Assembly: GCA_963559605.1 (NCBI GenBank)
Contig: CAUWLL010000067.1
Span: 1 to 7,901, forward strand
Length of the DNA: 7,901 bases
Direction of reading: 5' to 3'
DNA from: Dorea_D sp963559605
GTDB taxonomy: Bacteria > Bacillota > Clostridia > Lachnospirales > Lachnospiraceae
The notes under the pieces were generated by a model. The model was not told the origin of the DNA. It ran no database searches and worked only from the letters and a program-made list of their open reading frames with translations. Below, one piece after another: positions 1 to 6,451 of the stretch (within the stretch, counting starts at the first letter, position 1; the number at the start of each line of letters is the position of its first letter). A program made the translations under genes and the position numbers.

Positions 1-63
1 GAGACACAGGGTTCGCAGAATACCGGAAGCGGCCCGGCAGGTCCGGCGTCTGACACTCAGTAG
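1..63 (+). CDS. C-terminal tail of an upstream gene (5' end outside window)
   Basis: Frame 1 is open from the first base to a TAG at 61-63 and gives a 20-residue tail rich in Gly, Pro, Ser, Thr and Gln (reading ETQGSQNTGSGPAGPASDTQ). Such low-complexity hydrophilic tails are common at the C-termini of secreted or wall-associated Firmicute proteins, but the function cannot be recognised from this fragment. The stretch is clearly GC-richer than the genes to its right. It ends 8 bases before a strong terminator hairpin, which supports a real gene end rather than a chance open frame. It converges on the regulator gene, so it is not part of the transporter operon. Confidence 0.55.
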   Translation, partial: ETQGSQNTGSGPAGPASDTQ

Positions 64-71
64 AAAAGATT

Positions 72-131
72 AAAAACAGGCATTAAGAAGCTGATAATAA
101 AGATCAACAGTTTCTTAATGCCTGTTTTTTT
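72..131. terminator. Strong bidirectional intrinsic terminator
   Basis: Bases 72-89 (AAAAACAGGCATTAAGAA) are perfectly complementary to 112-129. The stem extends inward through a G-U pair and three more pairs (90-93 with 108-111), leaving a 14-nt loop. On the plus strand the stem runs into seven T residues (125-131), a classic intrinsic terminator for the gene ending at 63. On the minus strand the same stem ends in TTTTTA, so it can also stop transcripts of the convergent regulator gene, which ends at 166. Its position between two convergent genes fits a shared terminator. Confidence 0.9.
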
Positions 132-165
132 GTATAGAAGGGGAGCGGAATGCCTGTTTTTTGAT

Positions 166-2106
166 TTAGATACCTAATTCCTTCATTTTACGCCAGAGGG
201 TGGTACGGCTGATACCAAGTAAGGATGCAGCCTTCCCACGATTATATTGACTTGCCTCAAGGGCTTTGAGAAAGAGAATTTTTTCTTCATTAAATTCCAG
301 AGATTTACCAAATGATTCTTTGCAAAGTTCCGCTGACAGGAACTCTTTTTTAGAAAAATTATCAAGTTTTTGTGTTGAAGCTATCTCTGAATTTAACTCT
401 GGAAGAAGAGAATATACATCATCTTCTGAAATTTCTCCTGTACTATTCAGCACCGATAAACGTTCACAAATATTAAAGAGCTGGCGTATATTTCCATTCC
501 ATTTAGCTTTGGATAGAAGGAGGCAGGCAGCAGGACTAACATGGGCTTCCGGAGCATGCGACAGAAACCAGCTTTGAACAAGAACCGGAATATCCTCTCG
601 ACGCTCACAAAGCGAGGGAAGGGTAATCCTGAGAACATCTAAGCGGTAAAAAAGGTCCTCACGAAATGTTTCATTTTCTACTAACTGCTCTAAGTTACGG
701 TTTGTAGCTGCGATAATACGGATATTAACAGAGATCAGGCGATCACTTCCAAGACGCATGATTTGCCGTTCTTGAATGGCTCTTAAAAGTTTAGCTTGAA
801 AATGAAGAGGGATTTCTCCAATTTCATCTAAAAATAGAGTTCCATTATGGGCTAGTTCGAAGTACCCGGGCTTTCCATTCTTCTGGGCACCAGTAAAGGC
901 TCCAGATGTGTAGCCGAATAATTCGCTCTCTAATAGACTTTCAGGAATAGCAGCACAATTGACAGCTACAAATGGAGCATTTTTTCTTGGACTATAATTA
1001 TGTATACTCTGCGCAAAAAGCTCTTTTCCTGTTCCACTTTGCCCAATTAGGAGAATATTTGAGTCAGTAATACTGAATTTTTTTGCTGTTTCCACTGTTT
1101 TTATAATAGTACGAGAACAGCCTTGTATATCATCAAAACAAGCTTTGGCTATATGACCTTTATTATGAATTTTTTGCCGTATATTCTGTTCGAGATCTAC
1201 GATATCATTTACTTTCTGAAAGCTTACAACAATTCCCATATTGACATTTTGGACCATTATAGGATATTTTGTAACATTCAGCATAGTATCCTTGTATTTA
1301 AAAATTTCATTAGTACAAATAGAATCTTCCAGAAGAAGTTTTTTGAATTGTCTGGTAAATGGAGCATCCATAACTTTCATCCCTGTTATCGGTTCTGAGA
1401 TATTTAAAATTTTTCTGGCTGCTTGGTTGACCATTCGGATTCGATTTATACTGTCGACGGATAGGAGTCCTTCTTTAGAGGCATTGAGAAGAATATGAAT
1501 TCGGCTTGTTTTTTCCTGCTCCATTCGGCTGATAGAAGCAGCTCTTTTAGCAGCTGTAATAGCCTGCCAGAAAGAATCGCGTCCGGTTGAAATAAAAAGG
1601 TTGGGGACTTTAATACTTTCAGCATAGCGGCAGGTGTTGACTCCCCCTACAATAGCGTCACATCCGTCTTTTACAGCTTGATCTACTAACTGCGGTCCAT
1701 TCCAATCTTGAGTGAGAATATAAGTTTTAACAGGGATATCTAAGAAGTCAGGAATTTCTGTAGCACCCATAGCCATGTTATGGGAGGCAATAATTCCTAC
1801 TTTACGGGCATGAAATATTTCTACACATTTTAGAACAACTCGAAGCGTATCTGTAGCTGGTACAGCAATTTCCACGACAGGAATATCGCCTTGTATACTT
1901 TTCAAGATTTCTGCAAGGAGTCCTCGAGTAAGGATTACATCTGCATCAATTTTGATTTTGCCAGCAGTTTCTTCAGTAACAATCACTTCTTCCATAGAAT
2001 AGTCTTCTAAATCATAGGCCTTTCCTATTTCGTTATGCTGTTTAAAAATTTCGAAGGCATTATGGATAAAATTAGAGCAAGGGACAGCTAAGGCAAAACG
2101 GATCAT
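166..2106 (-). CDS. PrpR-type sigma-54-dependent transcriptional activator
   Basis: This 646-residue bacterial enhancer-binding protein works with RNA polymerase carrying sigma-54. Domains in order: a PrpR_N-like ligand domain (about 1-190, with the VGG motif near 153-155), a PAS-like domain (about 203-300), an AAA+ ATPase (about 325-555), and a Fis-type helix-turn-helix (about 608-646, NRGKAASLLGISRTTLWRKM). ATPase motifs visible are Walker A GQSGTGKE (355-362), the sigma-54 contact loop GAFTGA (402-407), Walker B LFLDEIGE (424-431), sensor I near 464-469, arginine fingers in FREDLFYRLD (481-490) and sensor II WNGNIRQL (536-543). Small departures are Gln for the usual Glu in Walker A and Asn for Pro in the sensor II motif. 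GGAGG at 2113-2117 sits 6 nt before the ATG and fixes the start. PrpR itself responds to 2-methylcitrate; the ligand here is unknown. Divergent placement next to a sigma-54 promoter makes the aldolase-transporter operon the likely target. Confidence 0.93.
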   Translation of the reverse strand: MIRFALAVPCSNFIHNAFEIFKQHNEIGKAYDLEDYSMEEVIVTEETAGKIKIDADVILTRGLLAEILKSIQGDIPVVEIAVPATDTLRVVLKCVEIFHARKVGIIASHNMAMGATEIPDFLDIPVKTYILTQDWNGPQLVDQAVKDGCDAIVGGVNTCRYAESIKVPNLFISTGRDSFWQAITAAKRAASISRMEQEKTSRIHILLNASKEGLLSVDSINRIRMVNQAARKILNISEPITGMKVMDAPFTRQFKKLLLEDSICTNEIFKYKDTMLNVTKYPIMVQNVNMGIVVSFQKVNDIVDLEQNIRQKIHNKGHIAKACFDDIQGCSRTIIKTVETAKKFSITDSNILLIGQSGTGKELFAQSIHNYSPRKNAPFVAVNCAAIPESLLESELFGYTSGAFTGAQKNGKPGYFELAHNGTLFLDEIGEIPLHFQAKLLRAIQERQIMRLGSDRLISVNIRIIAATNRNLEQLVENETFREDLFYRLDVLRITLPSLCERREDIPVLVQSWFLSHAPEAHVSPAACLLLSKAKWNGNIRQLFNICERLSVLNSTGEISEDDVYSLLPELNSEIASTQKLDNFSKKEFLSAELCKESFGKSLEFNEEKILFLKALEASQYNRGKAASLLGISRTTLWRKMKELGI

Positions 2107-2143
2107 AGTTTTCCTCCAATAGAGTTGAGTTATATTTATTGCA

Positions 2144-2166
2144 CAAACATTGTTTGGAATGTTCCA
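2144..2166. promoter_or_regulatory. Two abutting palindromes in the regulator leader
   Basis: CAAACATTGTTTG (2144-2156) is a perfect palindrome around a single central base. It abuts and slightly overlaps TGGAATGTTCCA (2155-2166), which has perfect 5-bp arms around TG. They lie between the predicted regulator transcription start and its ATG, and about 270-290 bp upstream of the predicted sigma-54 start. They could be operator or enhancer sites for the regulator or for another protein. The function is inferred from symmetry and position only. Confidence 0.4.
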
Positions 2167-2177
2167 GGATATTTTTT

Positions 2178-2206
2178 AGTATAAAACTGAAATATTATGT
2201 TTGCAA
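2178..2206 (-). promoter_or_regulatory. Probable sigma-70 promoter of the regulator gene
   Basis: Read on the minus strand, TTGCAA (plus positions 2201-2206) is followed after exactly 17 bases by TATACT (2178-2183). These match the -35 and -10 consensus at 4/6 and 5/6 positions. The predicted start near 2171 gives a leader of about 65 nt before the regulator ATG. The -35 hexamer overlaps the AATATTATGTT direct repeats, which would allow autoregulation if those are binding sites. The region is AT-rich, so a chance match is possible. Confidence 0.45.
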
Positions 2207-2224
2207 TATTATGTTGAAATATTG
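2191..2224. repeat. AATATTATGTT direct repeats, candidate enhancer-type sites
   Basis: The 11-mer AATATTATGTT occurs at 2191-2201 and again at 2205-2215, 14 bp apart. The core AATATT recurs at 2218 and 2239. The same segment contains an inverted repeat, CAATATT (2204-2210) and AATATTG (2218-2224). Lying about 210-245 bp upstream of the predicted sigma-54 start, it is in the usual range for upstream activator sequences of enhancer-binding proteins. Local AT richness raises the chance of spurious repeats, so the binding role is a suggestion. Confidence 0.35.
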
Positions 2225-2261
2225 ATAAATTGAAACAAAATATTACTAATTCAATAAAAAA

Positions 2262-2274
2262 GTAATGCCATTAC
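2262..2274. promoter_or_regulatory. Perfect 13-bp palindrome, candidate activator site
   Basis: GTAATGCCATTAC is a perfect inverted repeat with 6-bp arms around one base. It is centred about 167 bp upstream of the predicted sigma-54 transcription start, a typical enhancer distance. The half-site ATTAC also appears at 2242-2246. It is the clearest dyad in the divergent region facing the operon, and a reasonable candidate for the site bound by the Fis-type HTH of the neighbouring regulator. No binding consensus is known to me for this protein. Confidence 0.4.
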
Positions 2275-2408
2275 AAAGAAATAAAACATGTAATTTTTTG
2301 TGATACATATAAAAAATAGTATTCTGGTGAAGAAAAATAAAAAAGGCTAAGTGTAAGTATTTTATAAAAAATGGAAGAATTGAAAAATTGTTGCGATGAA
2401 AGTATTAA

Positions 2409-2424
2409 TGGCACAGTATATGCT
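2409..2424 (+). promoter_or_regulatory. Sigma-54 (-24/-12) promoter driving the operon
   Basis: TGGCACAGTATATGCT carries the invariant GG (-25/-24, bases 2410-2411) and GC (-13/-12, bases 2422-2423) at exactly the required spacing. It matches the consensus TGGCAC-N5-TTGC with a single mismatch (ATGC for TTGC). The predicted start is near 2435, giving a 32-nt leader that contains the AGGAGA ribosome site of the aldolase gene. A GAFTGA-containing activator is encoded immediately upstream on the other strand, so promoter and activator support each other. The element also shows that the aldolase gene does not start at the upstream ATG 2371. Confidence 0.85.
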
Positions 2425-2466
2425 CCTTTAATTGGTATTATAAAACAGTGGAGAAGGAGAAATAGT

Positions 2467-3261
2467 ATGCTGAGACAAAATGAGATTTTTTATAACAAGG
2501 TAAAGTGGCTTTTGAAAGAGAGAAAAAAGATTTTAGGAGCATGGCTCCAGGCAGGAAGTCCTATCACAGCGGAAGTATTGGGCAAGGCGGGCTTTGATTT
2601 TCTGATGGTAGATATGGAACATGGACCAGGAGATATTCTTACATTGATTTCACAGCTGCAGGCAATTTCTAAATTTGATGTTACTCCTTTTGCAAGAGCT
2701 CCTTGGAACGATACAGTAATTATAAAAAGAATGTTAGATGCGGGGCTTTATGGAATTTTAATTCCCTATGTAAGTACAAGACAGGAGGCAGAGGCTGCAG
2801 TCAGGGCATGCCGGTATCCTTTAGAAGGGGTTCGAGGAATTGCTCCAAGTCCAAGAGCTGGAGGGTATGGCATGAATGGAAATCATTACCTAGAACATGC
2901 TAATGAGCAGTTGGTTGTAATGACGGCTATGGAGACTCCAGAAGCAGTAGAAAATATCGAGGAAATTGTAACAGTAGCAGGATTAGATGGAATTTTTATT
3001 GGTCCTATGGACTTGGCCACTTCCCTTGGCCATTTTTGCAATCCTGGACATCCAGAGGTGCAGGAGGCAATTGGAAAAATTGAACAAGCAGTTTTGGCTT
3101 CTGATAAATTTTTAGGAACAGTAGCGAACAGTTTTGAAGCAGCAAAAAAGCTTTATGCAAAAGGTTATAGTTTTGTAGTAGTTATGTCGGATACGACCAG
3201 CCTTGGAAAGATAGCTCTTGAAAATGTAGATAACTTTAAAAGAGAGTATCCTGAGCGATAA
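2467..3261 (+). CDS. HpcH/HpaI-family class II pyruvate aldolase
   Basis: This 264-residue cytoplasmic enzyme resembles GarL (2-dehydro-3-deoxyglucarate aldolase) and HpaI. The family carries out metal-dependent retro-aldol cleavage of 2-keto-3-deoxy or 4-hydroxy-2-oxo acids to pyruvate plus an aldehyde. Landmarks are VDMEHGPGD (48-56) with the catalytic-base His52, Arg77 in FARAP, the VIIKRMLDAG helix (84-93), metal ligands Glu156 (in AMETPEAV) and Asp182 (in IGPMDLA), and the phosphate/carboxylate-type loop VRGIAPSPRAGG. ATG 2467 is chosen because AGGAGA (2455-2460) lies 6 nt upstream and the family N-terminus aligns there. The in-frame ATG at 2371 has no ribosome site and would place the sigma-54 promoter inside the gene. 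It is the first gene of the operon, with a 38-nt gap to the dehydrogenase. The exact substrate, and whether the partner aldehyde is semialdehyde-like, cannot be read from the sequence. Confidence 0.88.
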   Translation: MLRQNEIFYNKVKWLLKERKKILGAWLQAGSPITAEVLGKAGFDFLMVDMEHGPGDILTLISQLQAISKFDVTPFARAPWNDTVIIKRMLDAGLYGILIPYVSTRQEAEAAVRACRYPLEGVRGIAPSPRAGGYGMNGNHYLEHANEQLVVMTAMETPEAVENIEEIVTVAGLDGIFIGPMDLATSLGHFCNPGHPEVQEAIGKIEQAVLASDKFLGTVANSFEAAKKLYAKGYSFVVVMSDTTSLGKIALENVDNFKREYPER

Positions 3262-3299
3262 AAGAAAAGTGGATAAAATGGAAAAGGAGGAAAAATATA

Positions 3300-4370
3300 A
3301 TGGAAGGAGAACACCAGGTTTTAGTAGCTCCAGAATATTTGAAGGATTTTGTTGAGAAACTGTTTGAAAAAGCAGGCATGGATCATAGCGATGCAGCATT
3401 TCATGCCAAAGCGCTTGTTGATACAGATTTGTGGGGGATTTCTTCTCATGGATGTATGAGGGCTCCAGCATATTTTGAAAGAATGAGAAATGGCGCAATA
3501 AAGGTAAAACCTGATATAAAAATAGTTTCGGGAGGAGGAGCTCTAGAAGTTATAGATGGAGATGGCGGAGCTGGAATGATTGTTGGAAAACGGGCTATGG
3601 AACGAGCTATGAAATTGGCGGATAAATACCATATTGCAGCAGTAGGCGTAAGAAACAGCAATCACTTTGGCGCAGGAGCTATTTATGCCAGAATGGCTGC
3701 AGAACAAGGAATGGTAGGCATTGCTATGACAAATGTCCTTCCGCTAGTGACAGCTCCTGGAGCTAAAAAGCCTGTTACAGGAAATAATCCCATTGCTATA
3801 GCAATTCCAACATATGGAGAATTTCCATTTTGTTTAGACATGGCATTGTCGAAGGTAGCAGGAGGAAAATTGACTTTAGCAATGAAAAGAGGAGAAAAAA
3901 TTCCTTCTGATTGGGCAACCGACTCAGAGGGAAGGCCTACAGAGGATCCGGCGGAAGCTTTTAAGGGCTTTTTACTTCCTATGGGAGGGTATAAGGGATT
4001 GGGACTCTCTTATGTGGTAGATATTCTTTCGGGAGTGATTACTGGGGGAGTGTTTTCTCACCAGATGAGAAGTATGTATGCTCAGCCAACAGAACCCAGC
4101 CTGACAGGACATTTTTTTATTGCTATCGATATCAGCGCTGTAATTTCCAGAGAAGAAATGAAAAACAGGATGGCAGAATACATTTTCAGATTGAAAGAGA
4201 CACCTATGTGGGATGACGCAGAGAAAATGCTTCTTCCAGGTGAATTGGAATATAGAAGCAAACAGGAAAAACAGAAAACAGGGATTCCTGTTCCAGCAAA
4301 AACATATGAGGAACTTTTGGAATTTAAAAAACGATTTGAAATCGAGGCTGAACTTCCACGAAAAAAATAA
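3300..4370 (+). CDS. Ldh_2-family NAD(P)-dependent 2-hydroxyacid dehydrogenase
   Basis: This 356-residue enzyme belongs to the malate/L-lactate dehydrogenase (Ldh_2) superfamily, which also includes ureidoglycolate dehydrogenase AllD, diketogulonate reductase DlgD and (R)-sulfolactate dehydrogenase ComC. Members interconvert a 2-hydroxyacid and a 2-ketoacid with NAD(P), using a fold unlike the Rossmann dehydrogenases. Visible motifs are ISSHGCMRAPAYFERMRNG (47-65) with His50 and Arg54, NSNHFGAGAIY (119-129) with catalytic His122, PVTGNNPIAIAIP (158-170), and the glycine-rich LLPMGGYKGLGLS with Lys232. Length and C-terminus look complete. AAGGAGG (3284-3290) lies 9 nt before the ATG. The next gene starts 19 nt after the stop. 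The substrate is unknown; pairing with a D-type dehydrogenase suggests handling of both stereoisomers of one hydroxyacid or two successive redox steps. Confidence 0.88.
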   Translation: MEGEHQVLVAPEYLKDFVEKLFEKAGMDHSDAAFHAKALVDTDLWGISSHGCMRAPAYFERMRNGAIKVKPDIKIVSGGGALEVIDGDGGAGMIVGKRAMERAMKLADKYHIAAVGVRNSNHFGAGAIYARMAAEQGMVGIAMTNVLPLVTAPGAKKPVTGNNPIAIAIPTYGEFPFCLDMALSKVAGGKLTLAMKRGEKIPSDWATDSEGRPTEDPAEAFKGFLLPMGGYKGLGLSYVVDILSGVITGGVFSHQMRSMYAQPTEPSLTGHFFIAIDISAVISREEMKNRMAEYIFRLKETPMWDDAEKMLLPGELEYRSKQEKQKTGIPVPAKTYEELLEFKKRFEIEAELPRKK

Positions 4371-4389
4371 AGGAGCAAAACTCAGGAAT

Positions 4390-5337
4390 ATGAAACAGAT
4401 TATATTACTTCCACAGGATATCGCAGAATCTGGGAAAAAGTATCTATTAAAACGCGGATATGAGTTGAAAGTGGGACAAGGCATTTCAGAAGAAGAGATT
4501 ATCAAAGATGTGAAGGGATGCAGTGCGGTAATTGCCAGATTAGGAGTGTTTGGAAGGAAAATGATGGAATCAGAACCTGGGCTTCGAGTAATTGCCAGAC
4601 ATGGTGTTGGATATGATAATATCGATTTGATTTGTGCAGAAGAAAAAGGAATTTGGGTTACTAATGATCCGGTTTCTAACCAGAATGCAGTAGCGGAACA
4701 TTGTATCAGCCTATTGCTCAGCTGTTCTAAAAATATTCCCTTTATGGATAAAGCTGTTAGAGAAGGCAGATTTTTCCTTAGGAATCAAATTTTTACGAAT
4801 GAATTACAAGGAAAGGTATTGGGAATTGTCGGATTTGGAAGAATTGGCTGTATGGTGGCGCAAAAGGCAGAAAAGGGATTTGGTATGAAAATCCTAGTTT
4901 ATGATCCATATGCACAGGAAATAGGAGAAGCGAGACGGGCTGATACTTTAAAAGAAGTTTTAGAACAGTCGGATTTTGTTAGTCTTCATCTTCCACTTTC
5001 CAATAAAACAAAAGGAATGTTTGGAGCAAGAGAGTTTGCATGGATGAAGCCAAATGCATGGTTTATAAATGGAGCCAGAGGGGAATTGGTAAAGGAAAAG
5101 GATTTAATTCAGGCTTTAAAGAGTAAGACGATTGCAGGAGCTGCTTTAGATGTATTTGAAAAAGAACCGCCTGAGTTGGATAATGAACTTTTTAAATTTG
5201 ACAATGTAGTTCTTTCACCCCATAATGCAGCTCTGACAAAAGAAACTATGGAGCGAATGTCTATGATAGCAGCAAAAGCAGTGGATGCAGTGTTGTCTGG
5301 GGAGAGACCAGAATTTGTAGTGATTGACGGAAGATAG
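4390..5337 (+). CDS. D-isomer-specific 2-hydroxyacid dehydrogenase (SerA-like)
   Basis: This 315-residue NAD-dependent dehydrogenase belongs to the D-3-phosphoglycerate/hydroxypyruvate reductase family and lacks the regulatory ACT domain of full SerA. Motifs: substrate loop RHGVGYDNID (70-79), Rossmann GIVGFGRIG (145-153) followed by Asp172 in YDPY (NAD rather than NADP preference), and the catalytic triad Arg230 (NGARGE), Glu259 (EKEPP) and His278 (SPHNAA). SPHNAALT replaces the usual TPHIGAST, marking a subgroup outside classical SerA. ATG 4390 is chosen because the open frame further upstream lies inside the preceding gene and the family N-terminus begins here. The ribosome site is unusual: AGGAG (4371-4375) is 14 nt away and AGGA (4384-4387) only 2 nt, so initiation may rely on coupling with the preceding gene. 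Described relatives include (S)-sulfolactate dehydrogenase SlcC, but substrate assignment from sequence alone is not possible. Confidence 0.88.
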   Translation: MKQIILLPQDIAESGKKYLLKRGYELKVGQGISEEEIIKDVKGCSAVIARLGVFGRKMMESEPGLRVIARHGVGYDNIDLICAEEKGIWVTNDPVSNQNAVAEHCISLLLSCSKNIPFMDKAVREGRFFLRNQIFTNELQGKVLGIVGFGRIGCMVAQKAEKGFGMKILVYDPYAQEIGEARRADTLKEVLEQSDFVSLHLPLSNKTKGMFGAREFAWMKPNAWFINGARGELVKEKDLIQALKSKTIAGAALDVFEKEPPELDNELFKFDNVVLSPHNAALTKETMERMSMIAAKAVDAVLSGERPEFVVIDGR

Positions 5338-5352
5338 GAGAGGAGAACTGGT

Positions 5353-6381
5353 ATGAAAAGAATGTGGAAATGGGGAATTTGTTTTTTAGCTGCAGGAACT
5401 ATGGTATTTAATTTGGCAGGGTGCAGTTCTGGTTCTGACTCGTCAAAACAGAAAGATGGGCAGGAAAGTTCAGGAAGTGAGCCTATATCGGAAAGTGGCT
5501 ATCCGGAGAAAACAATAAAAGTAGTTCTTCCTTATGCAGCAGGGGGAGATACAGATTTAAACGCTCGGCTTGCCAGTAAGTATCTTTCAGAGGAACTGGG
5601 ACAGACGGTGGTTGTATCGAATATGACTGGAGCTAGCGGAACAGTAGCTTCCAAGTATGTGAAAGACGCACAGCCGGACGGTTATGAAATTATGTTTAAC
5701 CATAATAATATTTTGCTTCATAAAATACTTGGCCTTGCAGATTATAGTTATAATGATTACAAATCAGGAGGCGCTATTGTCAGTGATGATGCAACCGGCA
5801 TTGTAGTGCCGGCAGACTCACCTTATGAGACATTAGATGATCTGATTAAAGATGCTGAAAATAGGCCAGGAGAAATTATTTATGCTACACAGGCTGGAGC
5901 TTTTACGACATTACTTGGTTTGGTTATGGAAGACCAGGCTGGAATCGATTTGAATATCGTCGATGCTGGGGGCGCAGCTGATCAGATTACGGCTATGCTG
6001 GGAGGACAGAGTGATGTGTCTGCATTTCCGTATGGTCTAGTTAAAGATCAGGTGGCCGCTGGAAATATGAAATATCTTTGCCTTTTTGCAGAAGACGAAA
6101 ATCCATTGATTCCAGGAGTTCCTACAGCAAAGGAGGAGGGGCTGGATATTACGCTTACAAGAAAGTATGCATTTTTTATGCCTAAAGATACTCCTGATGA
6201 GGTAGTGCAGGTATTTGCAGATGCCCTGAAAAAAGTATCTGAAAATCCAGAATTTATTGAGGAGTCAAATGCCATGTATGCAACACCTGATTATATGACA
6301 CCTGAAGAAACAGAGCAGTATTTTGCTGAAATGGAAACAATCTATGCTCAGTATCAGGATGCATTGAAAACAGCACAGTAA
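5353..6381 (+). CDS. tctC: TctC-type tricarboxylate transporter substrate-binding lipoprotein
   Basis: This 342-residue extracytoplasmic solute receptor (Bug/TctC family) belongs to a tripartite tricarboxylate transporter. It starts with a lipoprotein signal: Lys/Arg-rich n-region, hydrophobic core and lipobox LAGC with the modified Cys24. A Ser/Gly/Glu-rich linker to about residue 48 follows, typical for tethering in Gram-positive bacteria. The mature domain opens with YPEKTIKVVLPYAAGGDTD (50-68), followed by ARLASKYLSEELGQ, NMTGASGTVAS and QPDGYEIMF, all family hallmarks that shape the carboxylate pocket. Family members bind citrate, dicarboxylates, aromatic acids or other carboxylates; the ligand here is unknown. 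AGGAG at 5341-5345 lies 7 nt before the ATG. The gene begins 15 nt after the D-2-hydroxyacid dehydrogenase gene, tying transport to those enzymes. A strong hairpin follows the stop codon. Confidence 0.93.
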   Translation: MKRMWKWGICFLAAGTMVFNLAGCSSGSDSSKQKDGQESSGSEPISESGYPEKTIKVVLPYAAGGDTDLNARLASKYLSEELGQTVVVSNMTGASGTVASKYVKDAQPDGYEIMFNHNNILLHKILGLADYSYNDYKSGGAIVSDDATGIVVPADSPYETLDDLIKDAENRPGEIIYATQAGAFTTLLGLVMEDQAGIDLNIVDAGGAADQITAMLGGQSDVSAFPYGLVKDQVAAGNMKYLCLFAEDENPLIPGVPTAKEEGLDITLTRKYAFFMPKDTPDEVVQVFADALKKVSENPEFIEESNAMYATPDYMTPEETEQYFAEMETIYAQYQDALKTAQ

Positions 6382-6389
6382 TATATTGC

Positions 6390-6439
6390 AGCCTTTTCAG
6401 GAGAACAGAAGATAAATTTAGTGTTCTCCTGGAAGGGTT
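6390..6439 (+). ncRNA. Intergenic mRNA stem-loop after tctC (no U-tract)
   Basis: CAGGAGAACA (6398-6407) pairs perfectly with TGTTCTCCTG (6422-6431). The stem extends outward to 6390 and 6439 with three G-U pairs, about 18 pairs in all, around a 14-nt loop. No T-run follows, so it is not a standard terminator. It is a structured element within the operon transcript, not a separate RNA gene. Hairpins between a binding-protein gene and its membrane-component genes commonly protect the upstream message from 3' decay, giving more binding protein than permease. The 3' arm also covers GGAAGGG (6431-6437), the only ribosome-like site for the ATG at 6443. Confidence 0.75.
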
Positions 6440-6451
6440 CTAATGATAATT

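Noticed and set aside
1123..1498. Plus-strand open frames opposite the regulator gene
   Set aside because: They are antisense to the PAS and linker region of a convincing regulator, show no family motifs, and have no supporting ribosome sites.
2371..2466. In-frame upstream extension of the aldolase gene from ATG 2371 (32 extra residues)
   Set aside because: There is no ribosome site before 2371, the extra residues do not resemble the family N-terminus, and the sigma-54 promoter at 2409-2424 would lie inside the gene. ATG 2467 has an ideal AGGAGA.
4213..4389. Upstream extension of the D-2-hydroxyacid dehydrogenase frame from ATG 4213
   Set aside because: It lies within the coding sequence of the preceding dehydrogenase in another frame. 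The encoded residues are unlike the family, which begins at MKQIILLPQD (4390).
3972..4505. Minus-strand open frame of 177 codons
   Set aside because: It is antisense to two well-supported genes, rich in Phe, Ser and Cys without recognisable motifs, and a shadow of the coding strand. The same holds for the minus frames at 3112-3498, 4082-4378 and 7162-7635.
6390..6439. Intrinsic terminator between tctC and tctB
   Set aside because: The stem is strong but is followed by TCTAATGATAATTAGG, with no T-run. The downstream genes complete the same transporter, so a stabilising or attenuating hairpin is more likely.
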